From Leifsonia sp. Root1293 (GTDB lineage Bacteria; Actinomycetota; Actinomycetes; Actinomycetales; Microbacteriaceae): DNA of 64,000 bases. Positions 1 through 16,504 of this stretch are shown here, one piece after another. Below the pieces are notes generated by a model. It was not told where the DNA came from and ran no database searches. It saw only the letters and a list, made by a program, of their open reading frames with translations. Location: NCBI RefSeq assembly GCF_001425325.1, contig NZ_LMEH01000001.1:667898-731897 (forward strand), given 5' to 3'. The stretch's first letter is position 1; the number at the start of each line of letters is the position of its first letter. The position numbers and the translations under genes are program-made.

Positions 1-326
1 TCGACGCCTTCAGGGCCACGTTCCCCGCCGGCACCCTCTCCGGTGCTCCGAAGCCGCGCGCCCTCGAGATCATCGATGAGCTCGAACCGGCTCAGCGCGG
101 CGTCTACGGCGGTGTGGTCGGGTACTTCGGCTTCGGGGGAGACGCCGACCTGGCCATCGCCATCCGCACCGCCGTCATCGCCGGCGGAGTCGCTCATGTG
201 CAGGCAGGAGCGGGCCTGGTGGCTGACTCCGACCCGGCGACGGAGTACGAGGAGTCGCGCACCAAGGCAGCGGCGCCCCTCCGTGCCGTCGCCATCGCCA
301 ACGCCATGACGCGGGTGGCGCAGTGA
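1..326 (+). CDS. trpE: Anthranilate synthase component I, C-terminal fragment (window edge)
   Basis: The reading frame is open from base 3 and ends at TGA 324-326. It encodes about 107 residues of the chorismate-binding domain. The stretch [20 protein letters not shown] and the following [15 protein letters not shown] are the conserved C-terminal core of the TrpE/PabB family, and IRTAVI plus [18 protein letters not shown] are the usual closing motifs. The enzyme makes anthranilate from chorismate, the first step of tryptophan synthesis. The call of TrpE rather than PabB rests on the trpC-trpB-trpA genes just downstream. The 5' part lies outside the window. Confidence 0.93.
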   Translation, partial: DAFRATFPAGTLSGAPKPRALEIIDELEPAQRGVYGGVVGYFGFGGDADLAIAIRTAVIAGGVAHVQAGAGLVADSDPATEYEESRTKAAAPLRAVAIANAMTRVAQ

Positions 327-339
327 TGAGGACCGCGTA

Positions 340-954
340 GTGCAGAAGCCGAAGTACAAGGTCATCCTCGTCGTCGTGATCGGGGCGGCACTGGCCCTGC
401 TCGCCGCGACACAGCAGTGGTTCACCCTCGCGGTGACGTCGGGAGCCGGCGGGTCGACCGAGCTCGCCGTGAGCGGAGCCGTCGCGGCTCCGGCGCTCAG
501 CGCTCTCGCCTTCGCGGCGCTCGCCCTGGCCGCGGCCCTCGCCATCGCCGGACCCTTCATCCGCATCGTGCTCGGCGTGCTCGGAGTACTGCTCGGTGCC
601 AGCGTGATCCTCTCGACCACGCTCGCGCTCGGCGACCCCATCGCGGCCGGAGCGTCGGTCGTCACGGCGGCGACGGGGGTCTCGGGATCCGAGTCCGTGC
701 ACGAGCTGGTCGGCTCCGTCGCAGGCAGTGCGTGGCCGGTGCTGGCGCTCGTCGCCGGCATCGTCATCGCCCTCGGCGCGATCGGCGTCCTCGTCACGAC
801 CCGTCGCTGGCCGGCATCCGCCCGCAAGTACCAGGCCGTTCGCCTCGAGAGCACCGAGGTGAGCGCGAAGGACCGCGCGGTCGACGAATGGGACGAGCTG
901 TCCCGTGGCGACGACCCGACCGCCGAGCCCGACGCCGGCTCGGCCAACCGATAG
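340..954 (+). CDS. Trp biosynthesis-associated membrane protein
   Basis: This 204-residue protein starts at GTG 340, seven bases after a GAGGA ribosome-binding site at 328-332, only 13 bp after trpE. It has hydrophobic segments at about residues 8-28, 50-75, 78-105 and 133-155, then a charged C-terminal tail rich in Asp and Glu. Placement between trpE and trpC and this topology match the actinobacterial family named for its trp-operon association. Its biochemical role is not established. Co-transcription with trpE is inferred from the spacing. Confidence 0.85.
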   Translation: MQKPKYKVILVVVIGAALALLAATQQWFTLAVTSGAGGSTELAVSGAVAAPALSALAFAALALAAALAIAGPFIRIVLGVLGVLLGASVILSTTLALGDPIAAGASVVTAATGVSGSESVHELVGSVAGSAWPVLALVAGIVIALGAIGVLVTTRRWPASARKYQAVRLESTEVSAKDRAVDEWDELSRGDDPTAEPDAGSANR

Positions 955-957
955 ACT
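952..957 (+). promoter_or_regulatory. Candidate -10 box TAGACT for the HGxxPAAW gene
   Basis: TAGACT overlaps the stop codon of the preceding gene (TAG 952-954) and would start transcription near 964, about 26 nt before ATG 990. It matches the -10 word seen before many genes in this window. No clear -35 is visible. It could give the trpC-B-A part of the cluster its own promoter. Confidence 0.4.
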
Positions 958-989
958 TCTCCAGCACCCCAACTCGCACGAGGAGAACC

Positions 990-1220
990 ATGAGTACAGA
1001 GACCGCCGAGCTCGGACACGGACATTCGCCGGCCGCCTGGACCGCTGTCATCATCATGCTGGTCGCTTTCACGATCGGCACCGTCGCCTTCTTCTTCGAG
1101 CTCGTCTGGCTGGTCTGGGCCTCGGCCGTGCTCCTCGTCATCGGTGCTCTCGTCGGATGGGCTCTGGCACGCGCCGGGTACGGCGTCGGTGGCTCGAAGA
1201 CCACGGTGAGAGAACACTGA
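990..1220 (+). CDS. HGxxPAAW-type small membrane protein
   Basis: This 76-residue protein starts at ATG 990 after an AGGAG site at 981-985. It carries the motif HGHSPAAW near residue 10, which defines a small actinobacterial family found beside trp genes. Two hydrophobic segments follow (about residues 17-37 and 40-60), with the pattern [10 protein letters not shown] between them. The last bases overlap the inferred CTG start of trpC. Function is unknown; the position within the trp cluster suggests membrane-linked tryptophan metabolism, but nothing in the sequence proves it. Confidence 0.85.
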   Translation: MSTETAELGHGHSPAAWTAVIIMLVAFTIGTVAFFFELVWLVWASAVLLVIGALVGWALARAGYGVGGSKTTVREH

Positions 1221-1992
1221 ACCTCCTGACCGCCCTCACGAGCGGATCGATCGAGGACTCGGAGACGCGCCGCAGCGAGCGACCGCTCGCCGACGTCGAG
1301 CGGGTGGCCATCGCACGGCCGGCAGCCCTCGATGCTCTGTCCGCACTCGCTCCCGCGGATGCCGTGCGCATCATCGCGGAGGTCAAGCGCGCCAGCCCGT
1401 CGCGGGGTTCGCTCGCCGCCATCGCAGACCCAGCGGCCCTCGCGCTCTCCTACGAGCGCGGCGGTGCCTCGGCGATCAGCGTGCTGACCGAGGAGCGTCG
1501 TTTCGGCGGGTCCCTCGCCGACCTCGAGGCCGTGCGCGCGGCCGTGGGCATCCCCGTGCTGCGCAAGGACTTCATCGGCACGGCGTACCAGGTGTTCGAG
1601 GCCCGCGCCGCCGGCGCCGACCTCGTGCTGCTCATCGTGGCCGCACTCGAGCAGCCGGTCCTGGCCGAGCTGCACGCCCTCATCGGCGAACTCGGAATGA
1701 CGGCTCTGGTCGAGACTCACAGCGGCGAGGAGCTCTCGCGGGCCATCGACATCGGTGCCGGGCTCATCGGCGTCAACGCCCGCGACCTCTCCACCTTCGA
1801 GCTCGACCGCGATCTCTTCGGCCGGCTCGCCGCATCCATCCCCGACGGCGTCATCCGCGTCGCCGAATCCGCCGTCAAGACGGTCGACGACGTCGCGCAC
1901 TACCGCGCGGCCGGCGCCGACGTCGTCCTCGTCGGCGAAGCCCTCGTCACCCATGGCGACCCGGAATCCACGCTCCACGACTTCCTGCAGGT

Positions 1993-1996
<4 letters not shown>
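1217..1996 (+). CDS. trpC: Indole-3-glycerol-phosphate synthase
   Basis: It converts CdRP to indole-3-glycerol phosphate in tryptophan synthesis. The family signature [13 protein letters not shown] lies about 50 residues in, followed by TIM-barrel motifs [30 protein letters not shown] and VAESAVKT. The frame stays open upstream through the previous gene, but no ATG, GTG or TTG occurs where TrpC proteins normally begin. The best start is CTG 1217, giving a standard 259-residue protein, with GGTGAG at 1205-1210 as ribosome-binding site. It overlaps the upstream stop as CTGA. An automatic caller would probably choose a start too far up or down. Function is certain; the start is inferred. Confidence 0.93.
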
Positions 1997-3209
<1,213 letters not shown>

Positions 3210-3213
<4 letters not shown>

Positions 3214-4004
3214 CCACGAGCACTGTCGCCACCGCCATCCGCACGCGGGTCGATGCTGGCAGCGGCGCCCTGATCGGCTACCTGCCCGTCGGCTTCCCCA
3301 GCCTCGGTGCCTCGGTCGACGCGGCCGTCGCCCTGGTCGAGAACGGCGTCGACGTGCTCGAGCTGGGTCTGCCGTACTCCGACCCCGTCATGGACGGCCC
3401 CGTCATCCAGGCGGCCACCCAGCGGGCGCTGGCCGACGGCTTCCGCCTGCGCGACGGTTTCACGGCGGTCACGGCGATCACCGAGCAGGTGTCGGCGCCC
3501 GTGCTCATCATGACGTACTGGAATCCCGTGGTTCAGTACGGCGTCGACAGGTTCGCCGACGACCTGGCCGCGGCCGGGGGAGCCGGGCTCATCACTCCCG
3601 ACCTCATTCCCGACGAGGCCGGCCCGTGGTTGACCGCCTCCGAGCGCGCCGGGCTCGATCGCGTCTTCCTCGCCGCCCCGTCGTCGACGGATGCCCGGCT
3701 CCGTCAGGCCGTCGAGGCCAGCCGCGGCTTCGTCTACGCCGTCTCCACCATGGGGATCACCGGAGCTCGTTCCGACGTCGATGCCGCTGCCCGAACGCTC
3801 GTCGGCCGCCTGCGCGACGCCGGAGCCACCAGCACCTGTGTGGGCATCGGCATCTCGACCGCCGCCCAGGTGCGCGAGGTGCTCGAGTACGCCGACGGCG
3901 CCATCGTCGGATCCGCCCTGGTCAAGGCCCTCGCCGAGGGCGGCATCGACGCCGTCGGCGCCCTCGCGGCCGAGCTGTCGAGCGGCACGAGAATCCCGGC
4001 ATAG
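3210..4004 (+). CDS. trpA: Tryptophan synthase alpha chain
   Basis: It cleaves indole-3-glycerol phosphate and channels indole to TrpB. The 264-residue TIM barrel shows [11 protein letters not shown] at the N terminus, the catalytic-site motif [25 protein letters not shown], and the phosphate-binding loop GIGISTAAQ, then [13 protein letters not shown] 3210 overlaps the trpB stop as ATGA, the third tight junction in a row, so trpC-trpB-trpA are read as one unit. No strong terminator follows before lgt. Confidence 0.96.
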
Positions 4005-4014
4005 CCCCCTGCGG

Positions 4015-4020
4015 TAAAGT
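4015..4020 (+). promoter_or_regulatory. Weak candidate -10 box TAAAGT for lgt
   Basis: TAAAGT lies 65 nt before the lgt GTG and would give a leader of about 58 nt that contains the GAAAGG ribosome-binding site at 4069-4074. No -35 is recognisable, so lgt may instead be read through from trpA. Confidence 0.25.
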
Positions 4021-4084
4021 GACCGAGCGACGCGGCCCGTGACCGGCCAGCGCTCGAGCGAACACAACGAAAGGTACGTCCCCG

Positions 4085-5104
4085 GTGACTGCACCCCTGA
4101 GCATCCCCAGCCCCTCCTGGGATGGTTTCGAGATCCCGCTGGGGTTCGTCACCCTGAACATCCACGCGTACGCGCTGTGCATCCTCGCCGGGATCATCGT
4201 CGCCACCATCTGGACCAGCCGCCGTCTCACGAAGCGCGGAGCCGAGCCCGGAATCGTTCTGGACATCGCCCTCTGGGCAGTGCCGCTCGGCATCGTCGGC
4301 GCCCGGCTGTACCACGTGTTCACGCACCCGAGCGACTACTTCTACGAGGGCGCCAACATCTGGAACCCGTTCCAGCCCGGCTCGATCTGGGCCATCTGGG
4401 AGGGCGGCGGAGCGATCTTCGGCGCTCTCATCGGAGGAGCCGTCGGTGTGCTGATAGCCTGCCGCATCACCGGTGTGCGCTTCTTCTCCTTCGCCGATGC
4501 GCTCGCCCCGGGCCTCCTCGCCGCCCAGGCTCTCGGACGGCTCGGCAACTGGTTCAACCACGAGCTGTTCGGCCAGCCCACGACGCTGCCGTGGGGCCTC
4601 GAGATCGAGTCGGACAACCCGGCCTGGCCGGCCGGCCTGCCCGACGGCACCCTGTTCCAGCCGACCTTCCTCTACGAGATGCTCTGGAACATCCTCGGCA
4701 TCATCGTGCTGGTCGCCTTCCTCGAGCGCCGATTCAACATGCGCTGGGGCAAGGCATTCGGCTTCTACCTCGTCTGGTACGGCCTCGGCCGCTGGCCGCT
4801 CGAGACCATCCGCCTCGATCCGAGCGAGATCTTCCTCGGCGTCCGCGTGAACGTGTGGGCGGCGTGGGGCGCGATCCTGCTGGGCATCATCATCATCTCC
4901 GTGCAGAACCGCAGGCATGTCGGCGCCGAGCTCTCGCCCTACACCCCGGGCCGCGAGTGGAACCCGCCACTGGACAGCGACGAGTACGTCGACGACGCTG
5001 AGGTAGACTCGGGGGCAACCGATGAGATCGAGCCTGGCGATGATGCCTCTGTGATCGAATCGAGCGATGCCGGTGCCACAAGCACGACCGGCTCGCGCGC
5101 TTAG
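4085..5104 (+). CDS. lgt: Prolipoprotein diacylglyceryl transferase
   Basis: This membrane enzyme moves a diacylglyceryl group from phosphatidylglycerol to the lipobox cysteine of prolipoproteins, the first step of lipoprotein maturation. The family signature [13 protein letters not shown] lies at about residues 154-166. [11 protein letters not shown] and [13 protein letters not shown] are further conserved blocks. About seven transmembrane segments are visible. GTG 4085 follows GAAAGG. The 339-residue length includes a long acidic C-terminal tail (from about residue 285) rich in Asp, Glu and Ser, common in actinobacterial Lgt. Location directly after trpA is a typical Micrococcales order. 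Confidence 0.95.
   Translation: MTAPLSIPSPSWDGFEIPLGFVTLNIHAYALCILAGIIVATIWTSRRLTKRGAEPGIVLDIALWAVPLGIVGARLYHVFTHPSDYFYEGANIWNPFQPGSIWAIWEGGGAIFGALIGGAVGVLIACRITGVRFFSFADALAPGLLAAQALGRLGNWFNHELFGQPTTLPWGLEIESDNPAWPAGLPDGTLFQPTFLYEMLWNILGIIVLVAFLERRFNMRWGKAFGFYLVWYGLGRWPLETIRLDPSEIFLGVRVNVWAAWGAILLGIIIISVQNRRHVGAELSPYTPGREWNPPLDSDEYVDDAEVDSGATDEIEPGDDASVIESSDAGATSTTGSRA
5004..5009 (+). promoter_or_regulatory. Candidate -10 box TAGACT inside the lgt tail, possible gltB promoter
   Basis: TAGACT lies in the codons for the acidic tail of Lgt. If used, transcription would start near 5016 and give gltB a leader of about 205 nt containing the hairpin at 5130-5160. This is inferred from the word match alone; a second -10-like word, TAGGTC, lies at 5102-5107. 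Confidence 0.3.
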
Positions 5105-5129
5105 GTCCGGGCAACCCCGCAGTCCTCTT

Positions 5130-5172
5130 CGCGACAGAGTCCCCACAGGGGACGTACGCGACTTGTTTCCTT
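5130..5172 (+). terminator. Hairpin plus T-rich tract in the lgt-gltB gap (terminator or attenuator)
   Basis: The core stem is GTCCCC (5139-5144), loop ACA, GGGGAC (5148-5153). An outer stem pairs CGCG 5130-5133 with CGCG 5157-5160. A T-rich stretch, ACTTGTTTCCTTT, follows at 5161-5173. It may simply end lgt transcription, or act as an attenuator if gltB is transcribed from inside lgt. Confidence 0.5.
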
Positions 5173-5188
5173 TCGGGCCGACGTCGTC

Positions 5189-5215
5189 CCGCCTCCGATA
5201 ACTTCCTGAGGGCGG
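5189..5215 (+). promoter_or_regulatory. gltB ribosome-binding site within a possible hairpin
   Basis: GAGGGCGG at 5208-5215 is the ribosome-binding site, six bases before ATG 5221. It can pair with CCGCCTC at 5189-5195 (five G-C pairs, a one-base bulge, then two more pairs). Pairing would hide the site, a common way to control translation. The pairing is seen in the sequence; any regulatory use is inferred. Confidence 0.35.
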
Positions 5216-5220
5216 TCCCC

Positions 5221-9790
<4,570 letters not shown>

Positions 9791-9798
<8 letters not shown>

Positions 9799-9851
9799 GG
9801 AAACGGATCGTCCGGACAATGCTGTGCTCATTCACGACTCGGAGGTGACCC

Positions 9852-9859
<8 letters not shown>
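9791..9859 (+). CDS. Possible 22-residue ORF bridging gltB and gltD
   Basis: GTG 9791 lies six bases after GGAGG (9780-9784), and the ORF runs to TGA 9857-9859. It overlaps the end of gltB by 8 nt and the beginning of gltD by 8 nt. The peptide starts MAEETDRP and ends SEVTRG; it is acidic with no hydrophobic segment. Its start context (9780-9798) and that of gltD (9841-9859) agree at 17 of 19 bases. It may be a coupling ORF or the relic of a duplicated start site. No homologue is recognised, so the protein-coding call is weak. Confidence 0.3.
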
Positions 9860-11309
<1,450 letters not shown>

Positions 11310-11362
11310 GTCTTTTCACGAGGCCCCACAAGGGCTGCACAACAATCGGAGTAGAAACGCAC

Positions 11363-12778
11363 ATGAGACGCGCGAAAATCGTCGCAACACTCGGCCCGGC
11401 AGTGTCGAGCTATGAGAACATCCGGGCGATCATCGACGCCGGCGTTGACGTCTGCCGGATGAACCTGAGCCACGGCAGCTATGACGTGCACGAGGGCATC
11501 TACCAGAACGTCCGCAAGGCGGCCAACGACTCGGGCAAGGCCATCGCCGTGCTCGTCGACCTGCAGGGCCCGAAGATCCGCCTCGGCAAGTTCGAGGACG
11601 GACCCTACGAGCTCGCCGAGGGCGACATCTTCAAGATCACCACCGAGGACATCATCGGCAACAAGGAGATCTGCGGCACCACCTTCAAGGGCCTGCCGCA
11701 GGATGTCGCCCCCGGCGACTTCCTCCTGATCGACGACGGCAAGGTGCGCGTCGAGGTCGTCGAGACCGACGGCACCGTCGTCACCACCAAGGTGATCGTG
11801 GCCGGACCCGTCTCCAACAACAAGGGCATCAACCTGCCCGGCGTCGCCGTCAACGTTCCGGCGCTGTCGGAGAAGGACGAGGCCGACCTGCGCTGGGGCC
11901 TCAACCTCGGCGCCGACATCATCGCGCTGTCGTTCGTGCGCGACGCCCACGACATCGTGCGCGTGCACGAGATCATGGACGAGGAGGGACGCCGCGTTCC
12001 CGTCGTCGCCAAGATCGAGAAGCCGCAGGCCGTCGATCACCTCGAGGAGATCGTCGAGGCGTTCGACTCGATCATGGTCGCCCGTGGCGACCTCGGCGTC
12101 GAGCTGCCGCTCGAGGCCGTCCCGATCGTGCAGAAGCGCGCCGTCGAGATCGCTCGCCGCCTCGCCAAGCCCGTCATCGTCGCGACGCAGATGCTCGAGT
12201 CGATGATCCACAGCCCGGTGCCCACCCGCGCCGAGACCTCCGACGTCGCCAACGCCGTGCTCGACGGTGCGGACGCCGTCATGCTCAGCGGTGAGACCAG
12301 CGTGGGCGAGTACCCGGTGATCACGGTGCAGACCATGGCCCGCATCGTCGAGTCGACGGAGCAGCACGGTCTCGAGCGCATCCAGCCGCTCGGCACCAAG
12401 CCGCGCACGCAGGCCGGTGCCATCACCCTCGCCGCCGTCGACGTCGCCAACTTCGTCGAGGCGAAGTACCTCTGCGTGTTCACGGAGTCCGGCGAGTCCG
12501 TGCGCCGGATGTCGCGTCTGCGTTCGCAGATCCCCATCCTCGCGTTCACGCCGGATCCGGCCATCCGTCGCCGCATGGCCCTCAACTGGGGCGTCGAGTC
12601 CTTCGTGGTCGACCGCGTGACCCACACCGACCAGATGGTCGGCCAGGTGGACGAGCTCCTGGCCAAGACCGGCAAGGCGCAGATCGGCGAGAAGGTCGTC
12701 ATCATCTCCGGATCCCCTCCCGGAATTCCCGGAACCACCAATGACGTGCGCGTGCACATCGTCGGTGAGGTTCTGTAG
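11363..12778 (+). CDS. pyk: Pyruvate kinase
   Basis: It converts phosphoenolpyruvate and ADP to pyruvate and ATP at the end of glycolysis. The start MRRAKIVATLGPA, the catalytic-lysine signature VVAKIEKPQAVDH (about residue 215), VARGDLGVELP and ATQMLESM are diagnostic. The length of 471 residues is usual for actinobacterial enzymes. ATG 11363 follows a GGAG site around 11349. The gene ends at a very strong terminator. Confidence 0.97.
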   Translation: MRRAKIVATLGPAVSSYENIRAIIDAGVDVCRMNLSHGSYDVHEGIYQNVRKAANDSGKAIAVLVDLQGPKIRLGKFEDGPYELAEGDIFKITTEDIIGNKEICGTTFKGLPQDVAPGDFLLIDDGKVRVEVVETDGTVVTTKVIVAGPVSNNKGINLPGVAVNVPALSEKDEADLRWGLNLGADIIALSFVRDAHDIVRVHEIMDEEGRRVPVVAKIEKPQAVDHLEEIVEAFDSIMVARGDLGVELPLEAVPIVQKRAVEIARRLAKPVIVATQMLESMIHSPVPTRAETSDVANAVLDGADAVMLSGETSVGEYPVITVQTMARIVESTEQHGLERIQPLGTKPRTQAGAITLAAVDVANFVEAKYLCVFTESGESVRRMSRLRSQIPILAFTPDPAIRRRMALNWGVESFVVDRVTHTDQMVGQVDELLAKTGKAQIGEKVVIISGSPPGIPGTTNDVRVHIVGEVL

Positions 12779-12793
12779 GGGACATCCCTCGAA

Positions 12794-12830
12794 CGAGAGG
12801 CCGGTGCGGATCTTCCGCACCGGCCTCTCG
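12794..12830 (+). terminator. Strong hairpin terminator after pyk
   Basis: Arms CGAGAGGCCGGTGCGGA (12794-12810) and its exact complement (12814-12830) form a 17-bp stem closed by a TCT loop. The T-tract is poor (TCCGTCC), as is common in high-GC actinobacteria. Confidence 0.85.
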
Positions 12831-12843
12831 TCCGTCCAATGGG

Positions 12844-12883
12844 TACACTCGGCGACGTGCCGAGTGCGAACTGGAGAGTCTGA
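12844..12883 (+). promoter_or_regulatory. -10 box TACACT and predicted leaderless 8-codon upstream ORF
   Basis: TACACT at 12844-12849 is followed seven bases later by GTG 12857, which opens an 8-residue ORF (MPSANWRV) ending at TGA 12881-12883. The main gene begins five bases after this stop. The geometry suggests a leaderless mRNA whose first ORF is a short leader; translation of it is inferred. Confidence 0.4.
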
Positions 12884-12888
12884 ATACC

Positions 12889-13953
12889 GTGCACACCACC
12901 GCCACCGGCCGCCGCGCCAGCCTCGACCTGCTGCGGGTGATCAGCATCTGCGGCGTCGTGGCGATCCACACTTTCGCCGACATCGTGACGAACCCCGATG
13001 CGCGCGGCAGCATCGACTGGTGGATCGCTCTCGCTCTGAACACGGGCTTCATCTGGGCCGTTCCGGTGTTCGTGATGCTCTCGGGAGCGCTGAACCTCGA
13101 CGAGCGCGCCTTCCGAGCCGGCGTTCCCGCCTACTACCGCCGCCGGCTCACCCGTCTCGTGCCCGCCCTGGTGTTCTGGACGCTGGTGTACTTCGTCGCC
13201 ATCCGCGTGTTCGCGCTGCATCAGAGCTTCACCCCGCGCGACGTCATCGCCATCCTCTTCGACGCGAAGGTCTACCCGCAGCTCTACTTCCTCTGGTTGA
13301 TCATCGGGCTGGTGCTGTTCGCCCCGGTGCTCGCCGCGTTCCTCCGGGAGGGAGGCAACAGCCGCGCGCTCATCCTCGCCGGATCGATTCTGGGCTTCAC
13401 GCTGCTCGTGTTCGCCGCCGCCGGAGTGATGTCCTACCTCGGCATGCCGCGGACCATCTACCTCGGCGCTCTGAACATGTGGCTTCCGTACGTCGGCTAC
13501 TTCGTGGCCGGGCTGGCGCTCCTCCGGGCTCGCTTCTCACGTGCCTGGCTCATCGTGGCCGGTGCAGCAGCAGCGCTGGCCATCGTCGGCACGGTGCTCC
13601 AGGTCGCCCACAGCAGCGCGGCTCCGCTGTTCCGTGCCGTCGTCGCACCGGGATACCTCGGCGCCGGCGTGGCTGTCGCGGCCATCGGCGTCTTCATCGT
13701 CGGGGTGCACGGAGTCGACAGGATCGCCTTCGGGCCGAGGTTCGCGAGAGGTGTCGCCGTGCTCGCGGATGCCGCCTTCGGCGTCTTCCTGGTGCACATG
13801 ATCGTGCTCCTCGTGCTCGACCGCACCTTCCCGCTGTTCAGCGATGCCACCTCCATCGTGGGCTCGATCGTCGCCTATCTCGTCATCGTGGTGGTGTCCT
13901 TCGCGATCTCGCTCGGTGCGCAACGGGTCCCGGTGCTGCGCCTGGTGTTCTGA
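12889..13953 (+). CDS. Acyltransferase-3 family integral membrane protein
   Basis: This 354-residue protein begins RASLDLLRVISICGVVAIHT, the typical opening of the acyltransferase-3 (OafA-like) family, where the arginine and histidine are conserved in the first helices. FVMLSGALNL and YYRRRLTRLVPALVFW follow, the second and third family blocks. About ten transmembrane helices are predicted. Members O-acylate sugars of exopolysaccharides, peptidoglycan or glycolipids; the substrate here cannot be told. GTG 12889 is preceded by GGAGAG about 10 bases upstream. It stands alone between pyk and the phosphoketolase gene. Confidence 0.85.
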   Translation: MHTTATGRRASLDLLRVISICGVVAIHTFADIVTNPDARGSIDWWIALALNTGFIWAVPVFVMLSGALNLDERAFRAGVPAYYRRRLTRLVPALVFWTLVYFVAIRVFALHQSFTPRDVIAILFDAKVYPQLYFLWLIIGLVLFAPVLAAFLREGGNSRALILAGSILGFTLLVFAAAGVMSYLGMPRTIYLGALNMWLPYVGYFVAGLALLRARFSRAWLIVAGAAAALAIVGTVLQVAHSSAAPLFRAVVAPGYLGAGVAVAAIGVFIVGVHGVDRIAFGPRFARGVAVLADAAFGVFLVHMIVLLVLDRTFPLFSDATSIVGSIVAYLVIVVVSFAISLGAQRVPVLRLVF

Positions 13954-14006
13954 GGGCGTTCCGACTCCGGTCTCCTGGCGACCCGCCGCCGTCCGGCACG
14001 GGTTCC

Positions 14007-14012
14007 TAGGAT
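14007..14012 (+). promoter_or_regulatory. -10 box TAGGAT for the phosphoketolase gene
   Basis: TAGGAT lies 31 bases before ATG 14044. Transcription would begin near 14019, giving a short leader that contains the strong ribosome-binding site GGAGGGTGG at 14030-14038. Confidence 0.45.
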
Positions 14013-14043
14013 GGAGGTACGCGACGCGACGGAGGGTGGACCG

Positions 14044-16503
14044 ATGACCGTGACAGCAGCATCCGACCAGAGCTGGAAGAGTCGACCGGACTCCCCGCTC
14101 ACCGATGAGACGATCGCCGAGATCGACGCCTGGTGGCGCGCGGCCAACTACCTGTCGGTGGGACAGATCTACCTGCTGGCCAATCCGCTGCTGCGCGAAC
14201 CGCTCACGTCGGAGCACATCAAGCCGCGGCTCCTCGGGCACTGGGGCACGACGCCCGGACTCAACTTCATCTACGCCCACCTCAATCGCGTGATCCGCGA
14301 GCGCGACCTCGACACGATCTACATCGCCGGGCCCGGCCATGGCGGCCCGGGAATGGTGGCCAACGCCTACCTCGACGGCACCTACAGCGAGATCTACAAC
14401 GACATCGATCGGTCGGACGAGGGTGTGCGCAAGCTGTTCCGCCAGTTCTCGTTCCCCGGCGGCATCCCGAGCCATGCGGCCCCGGAGACGCCGGGATCGA
14501 TCCACGAGGGCGGCGAGCTCGGATACGCGCTCTCCCACGCCTACGGGGCCGCCTTCGACAACCCGGACCTGCTGGTCGCGGCCGTCGTGGGCGACGGTGA
14601 GGCCGAGACCGGTCCTCTGGCCACGGCATGGCACTCGAACAAGTTCCTCGACCCGGCCACCGACGGCGTCGTCCTGCCGATCCTGCACCTGAACGGCTAC
14701 AAGATCGCGAACCCGACCGTGCTGGCGCGCATCCCCGAGGAGGAACTGTTCGAGCTGATGCGCGGGTACGGCTACACGCCCTACCTCGTCTCCGGTGGCT
14801 TCGACGGGGAGGACCCCATCGCCGTGCACGAACGGATGGCGTGGATCCTCGACGAGATCCTCGACCGCATCGCCGAGATCAAGCGCGGTGCAGCCGACGG
14901 CACGCTCGAGGGACGACCGGCGTGGCCCATGCTCATCCTCCGCACCCCGAAGGGCTGGACCTGCCCGCCCACCATCGACGGGCATCCGGCAGAGGACAAC
15001 TGGAGGTCGCATCAGGTTCCGCTGGCCGACGCACGAGACACCCCCGAGCACACACGACTGCTCGAGGACTGGCTGCGGTCCTACAGGCCGGAGGAGCTGT
15101 TCGATGCGACCGGCGCCGTCGAGCCCGGGGTCGTGGCCCTGGCACCCGACGGGGATCGCCGGATGAGCGCGAACCCGCACTCCAACGGCGGGCTGCTCCG
15201 CCAGGCGCTGCGCCTCCCCGACTTCCGCGACTACGCGGTCGACGTGCCGGAGCCGGGTGCGACGATCGGCGAGGCGACACGGGTGCTCGGCACCTGGCTG
15301 CGCGACGTCATCCGGAGGAACCCGACGAACTTCCGCATCTTCGGACCCGACGAGACGGCGTCGAACCGGCTCAATGACGTCTACGACGCCACGGACAAGC
15401 AGTGGAACGCCGAGCGCTGGCCGATCGACGACGACAACCACCTCGCACCGTCGGGTCGGGTCATGGAGATGCTCAGCGAGCATCAGTGCCAGGGATGGCT
15501 CGAGGGCTACCTGCTCACGGGCCGCCACGGCATCGTGAACTCCTACGAGGCCTTCATCCACATCGTCGACTCCATGTTCAACCAGCATGCCAAGTGGTTG
15601 AAGGGGTCGCGGGCGCTTCCCTGGCGCCGCCCGGTGTCTTCCCTCAACTACCTGCTGAGCTCGCACGTCTGGAGACAGGACCACAACGGGGCATCGCACC
15701 AGGACCCGGGCTTCATCGACCACGTCGTCAACAAGAAGGCCGATGTGGTGCGGGTCTACCTGCCGTTCGACGCCAACACGCTGCTCTCGACGTACGACCA
15801 TTGCCTGCGCTCGGTCGACTACGTGAACGTCGTCGTGGCAGGGAAGCAGCCGAGCCCCAACTGGCTGGCGATGCCCGACGCGATCGAGCACTGCACGCGC
15901 GGCCTCGGGCTGTTCGAGTGGGCGGGTACCGAGGTGGCGGGCCAGGAGCCCGACGTTGTGCTCGCCTGTGCGGGCGACGTGCCGACGGTCGAGGTCCTCG
16001 CGGCAGCCCAGATCCTGCGCGAGCGGGTTCCGACGCTGCGCGTGCGCGTAGTGAACGTCGTCGACCTGATGAGGCTGCAGAGCGCGGGGGAGCATCCGCA
16101 CGGCCTCTCCGACAGCGAATACGACGCCGTGTTCACGGCGGACAAGCCGGTCATCTTCGCGTACCACGGCTACCCGTGGCTCATCCACAGGCTCACCTAC
16201 CGCCGCACCGGGCACGGGAACCTGCACGTGCGGGGCTTCAAGGACGAGGGCACGACCACGACGCCGTTCGACATGGTGATGCTGAACGACATCGACCGAT
16301 TCCATCTCGTCACCGACGTGCTCGACCGGGTGCCAGGGCTCGCCGCGCGGGAGGGGATGCTACGCCAGGAGATGCAGGACGCCCGGATCAGGGCGCGGGC
16401 GTACACCCGTGAGCACGGCGAGGACATTCCCGAGGTCGCCGAGTGGTCGTGGTCGGGGTCGACGCCGGCGGGTCCGATGTCGACAGGCGGCGACAACGAC
16501 TGA
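14044..16503 (+). CDS. xfp: Phosphoketolase (xylulose-5-phosphate/fructose-6-phosphate)
   Basis: This TPP enzyme splits xylulose 5-phosphate or fructose 6-phosphate with phosphate to acetyl phosphate and a triose or tetrose phosphate. Diagnostic motifs are [30 protein letters not shown], the TPP motif [18 protein letters not shown] and the C-terminal [12 protein letters not shown]. The length of 819 residues is full. ATG 14044 is chosen over an in-frame ATG at 14011 because GGAGGGTGG sits just ahead of it. With the pentose-phosphate operon elsewhere in the window, it gives a carbon-saving route to acetyl phosphate. It converges on the next gene with a one-base gap. Confidence 0.95.
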   Translation: MTVTAASDQSWKSRPDSPLTDETIAEIDAWWRAANYLSVGQIYLLANPLLREPLTSEHIKPRLLGHWGTTPGLNFIYAHLNRVIRERDLDTIYIAGPGHGGPGMVANAYLDGTYSEIYNDIDRSDEGVRKLFRQFSFPGGIPSHAAPETPGSIHEGGELGYALSHAYGAAFDNPDLLVAAVVGDGEAETGPLATAWHSNKFLDPATDGVVLPILHLNGYKIANPTVLARIPEEELFELMRGYGYTPYLVSGGFDGEDPIAVHERMAWILDEILDRIAEIKRGAADGTLEGRPAWPMLILRTPKGWTCPPTIDGHPAEDNWRSHQVPLADARDTPEHTRLLEDWLRSYRPEELFDATGAVEPGVVALAPDGDRRMSANPHSNGGLLRQALRLPDFRDYAVDVPEPGATIGEATRVLGTWLRDVIRRNPTNFRIFGPDETASNRLNDVYDATDKQWNAERWPIDDDNHLAPSGRVMEMLSEHQCQGWLEGYLLTGRHGIVNSYEAFIHIVDSMFNQHAKWLKGSRALPWRRPVSSLNYLLSSHVWRQDHNGASHQDPGFIDHVVNKKADVVRVYLPFDANTLLSTYDHCLRSVDYVNVVVAGKQPSPNWLAMPDAIEHCTRGLGLFEWAGTEVAGQEPDVVLACAGDVPTVEVLAAAQILRERVPTLRVRVVNVVDLMRLQSAGEHPHGLSDSEYDAVFTADKPVIFAYHGYPWLIHRLTYRRTGHGNLHVRGFKDEGTTTTPFDMVMLNDIDRFHLVTDVLDRVPGLAAREGMLRQEMQDARIRARAYTREHGEDIPEVAEWSWSGSTPAGPMSTGGDND

Positions 16504-16504
16504 G

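Noticed and set aside
13537-16305. 922-codon antisense frame over the phosphoketolase gene
   Set aside because: It is a shadow ORF of high-GC coding sequence with no recognisable domain, crossing two genes on the other strand.
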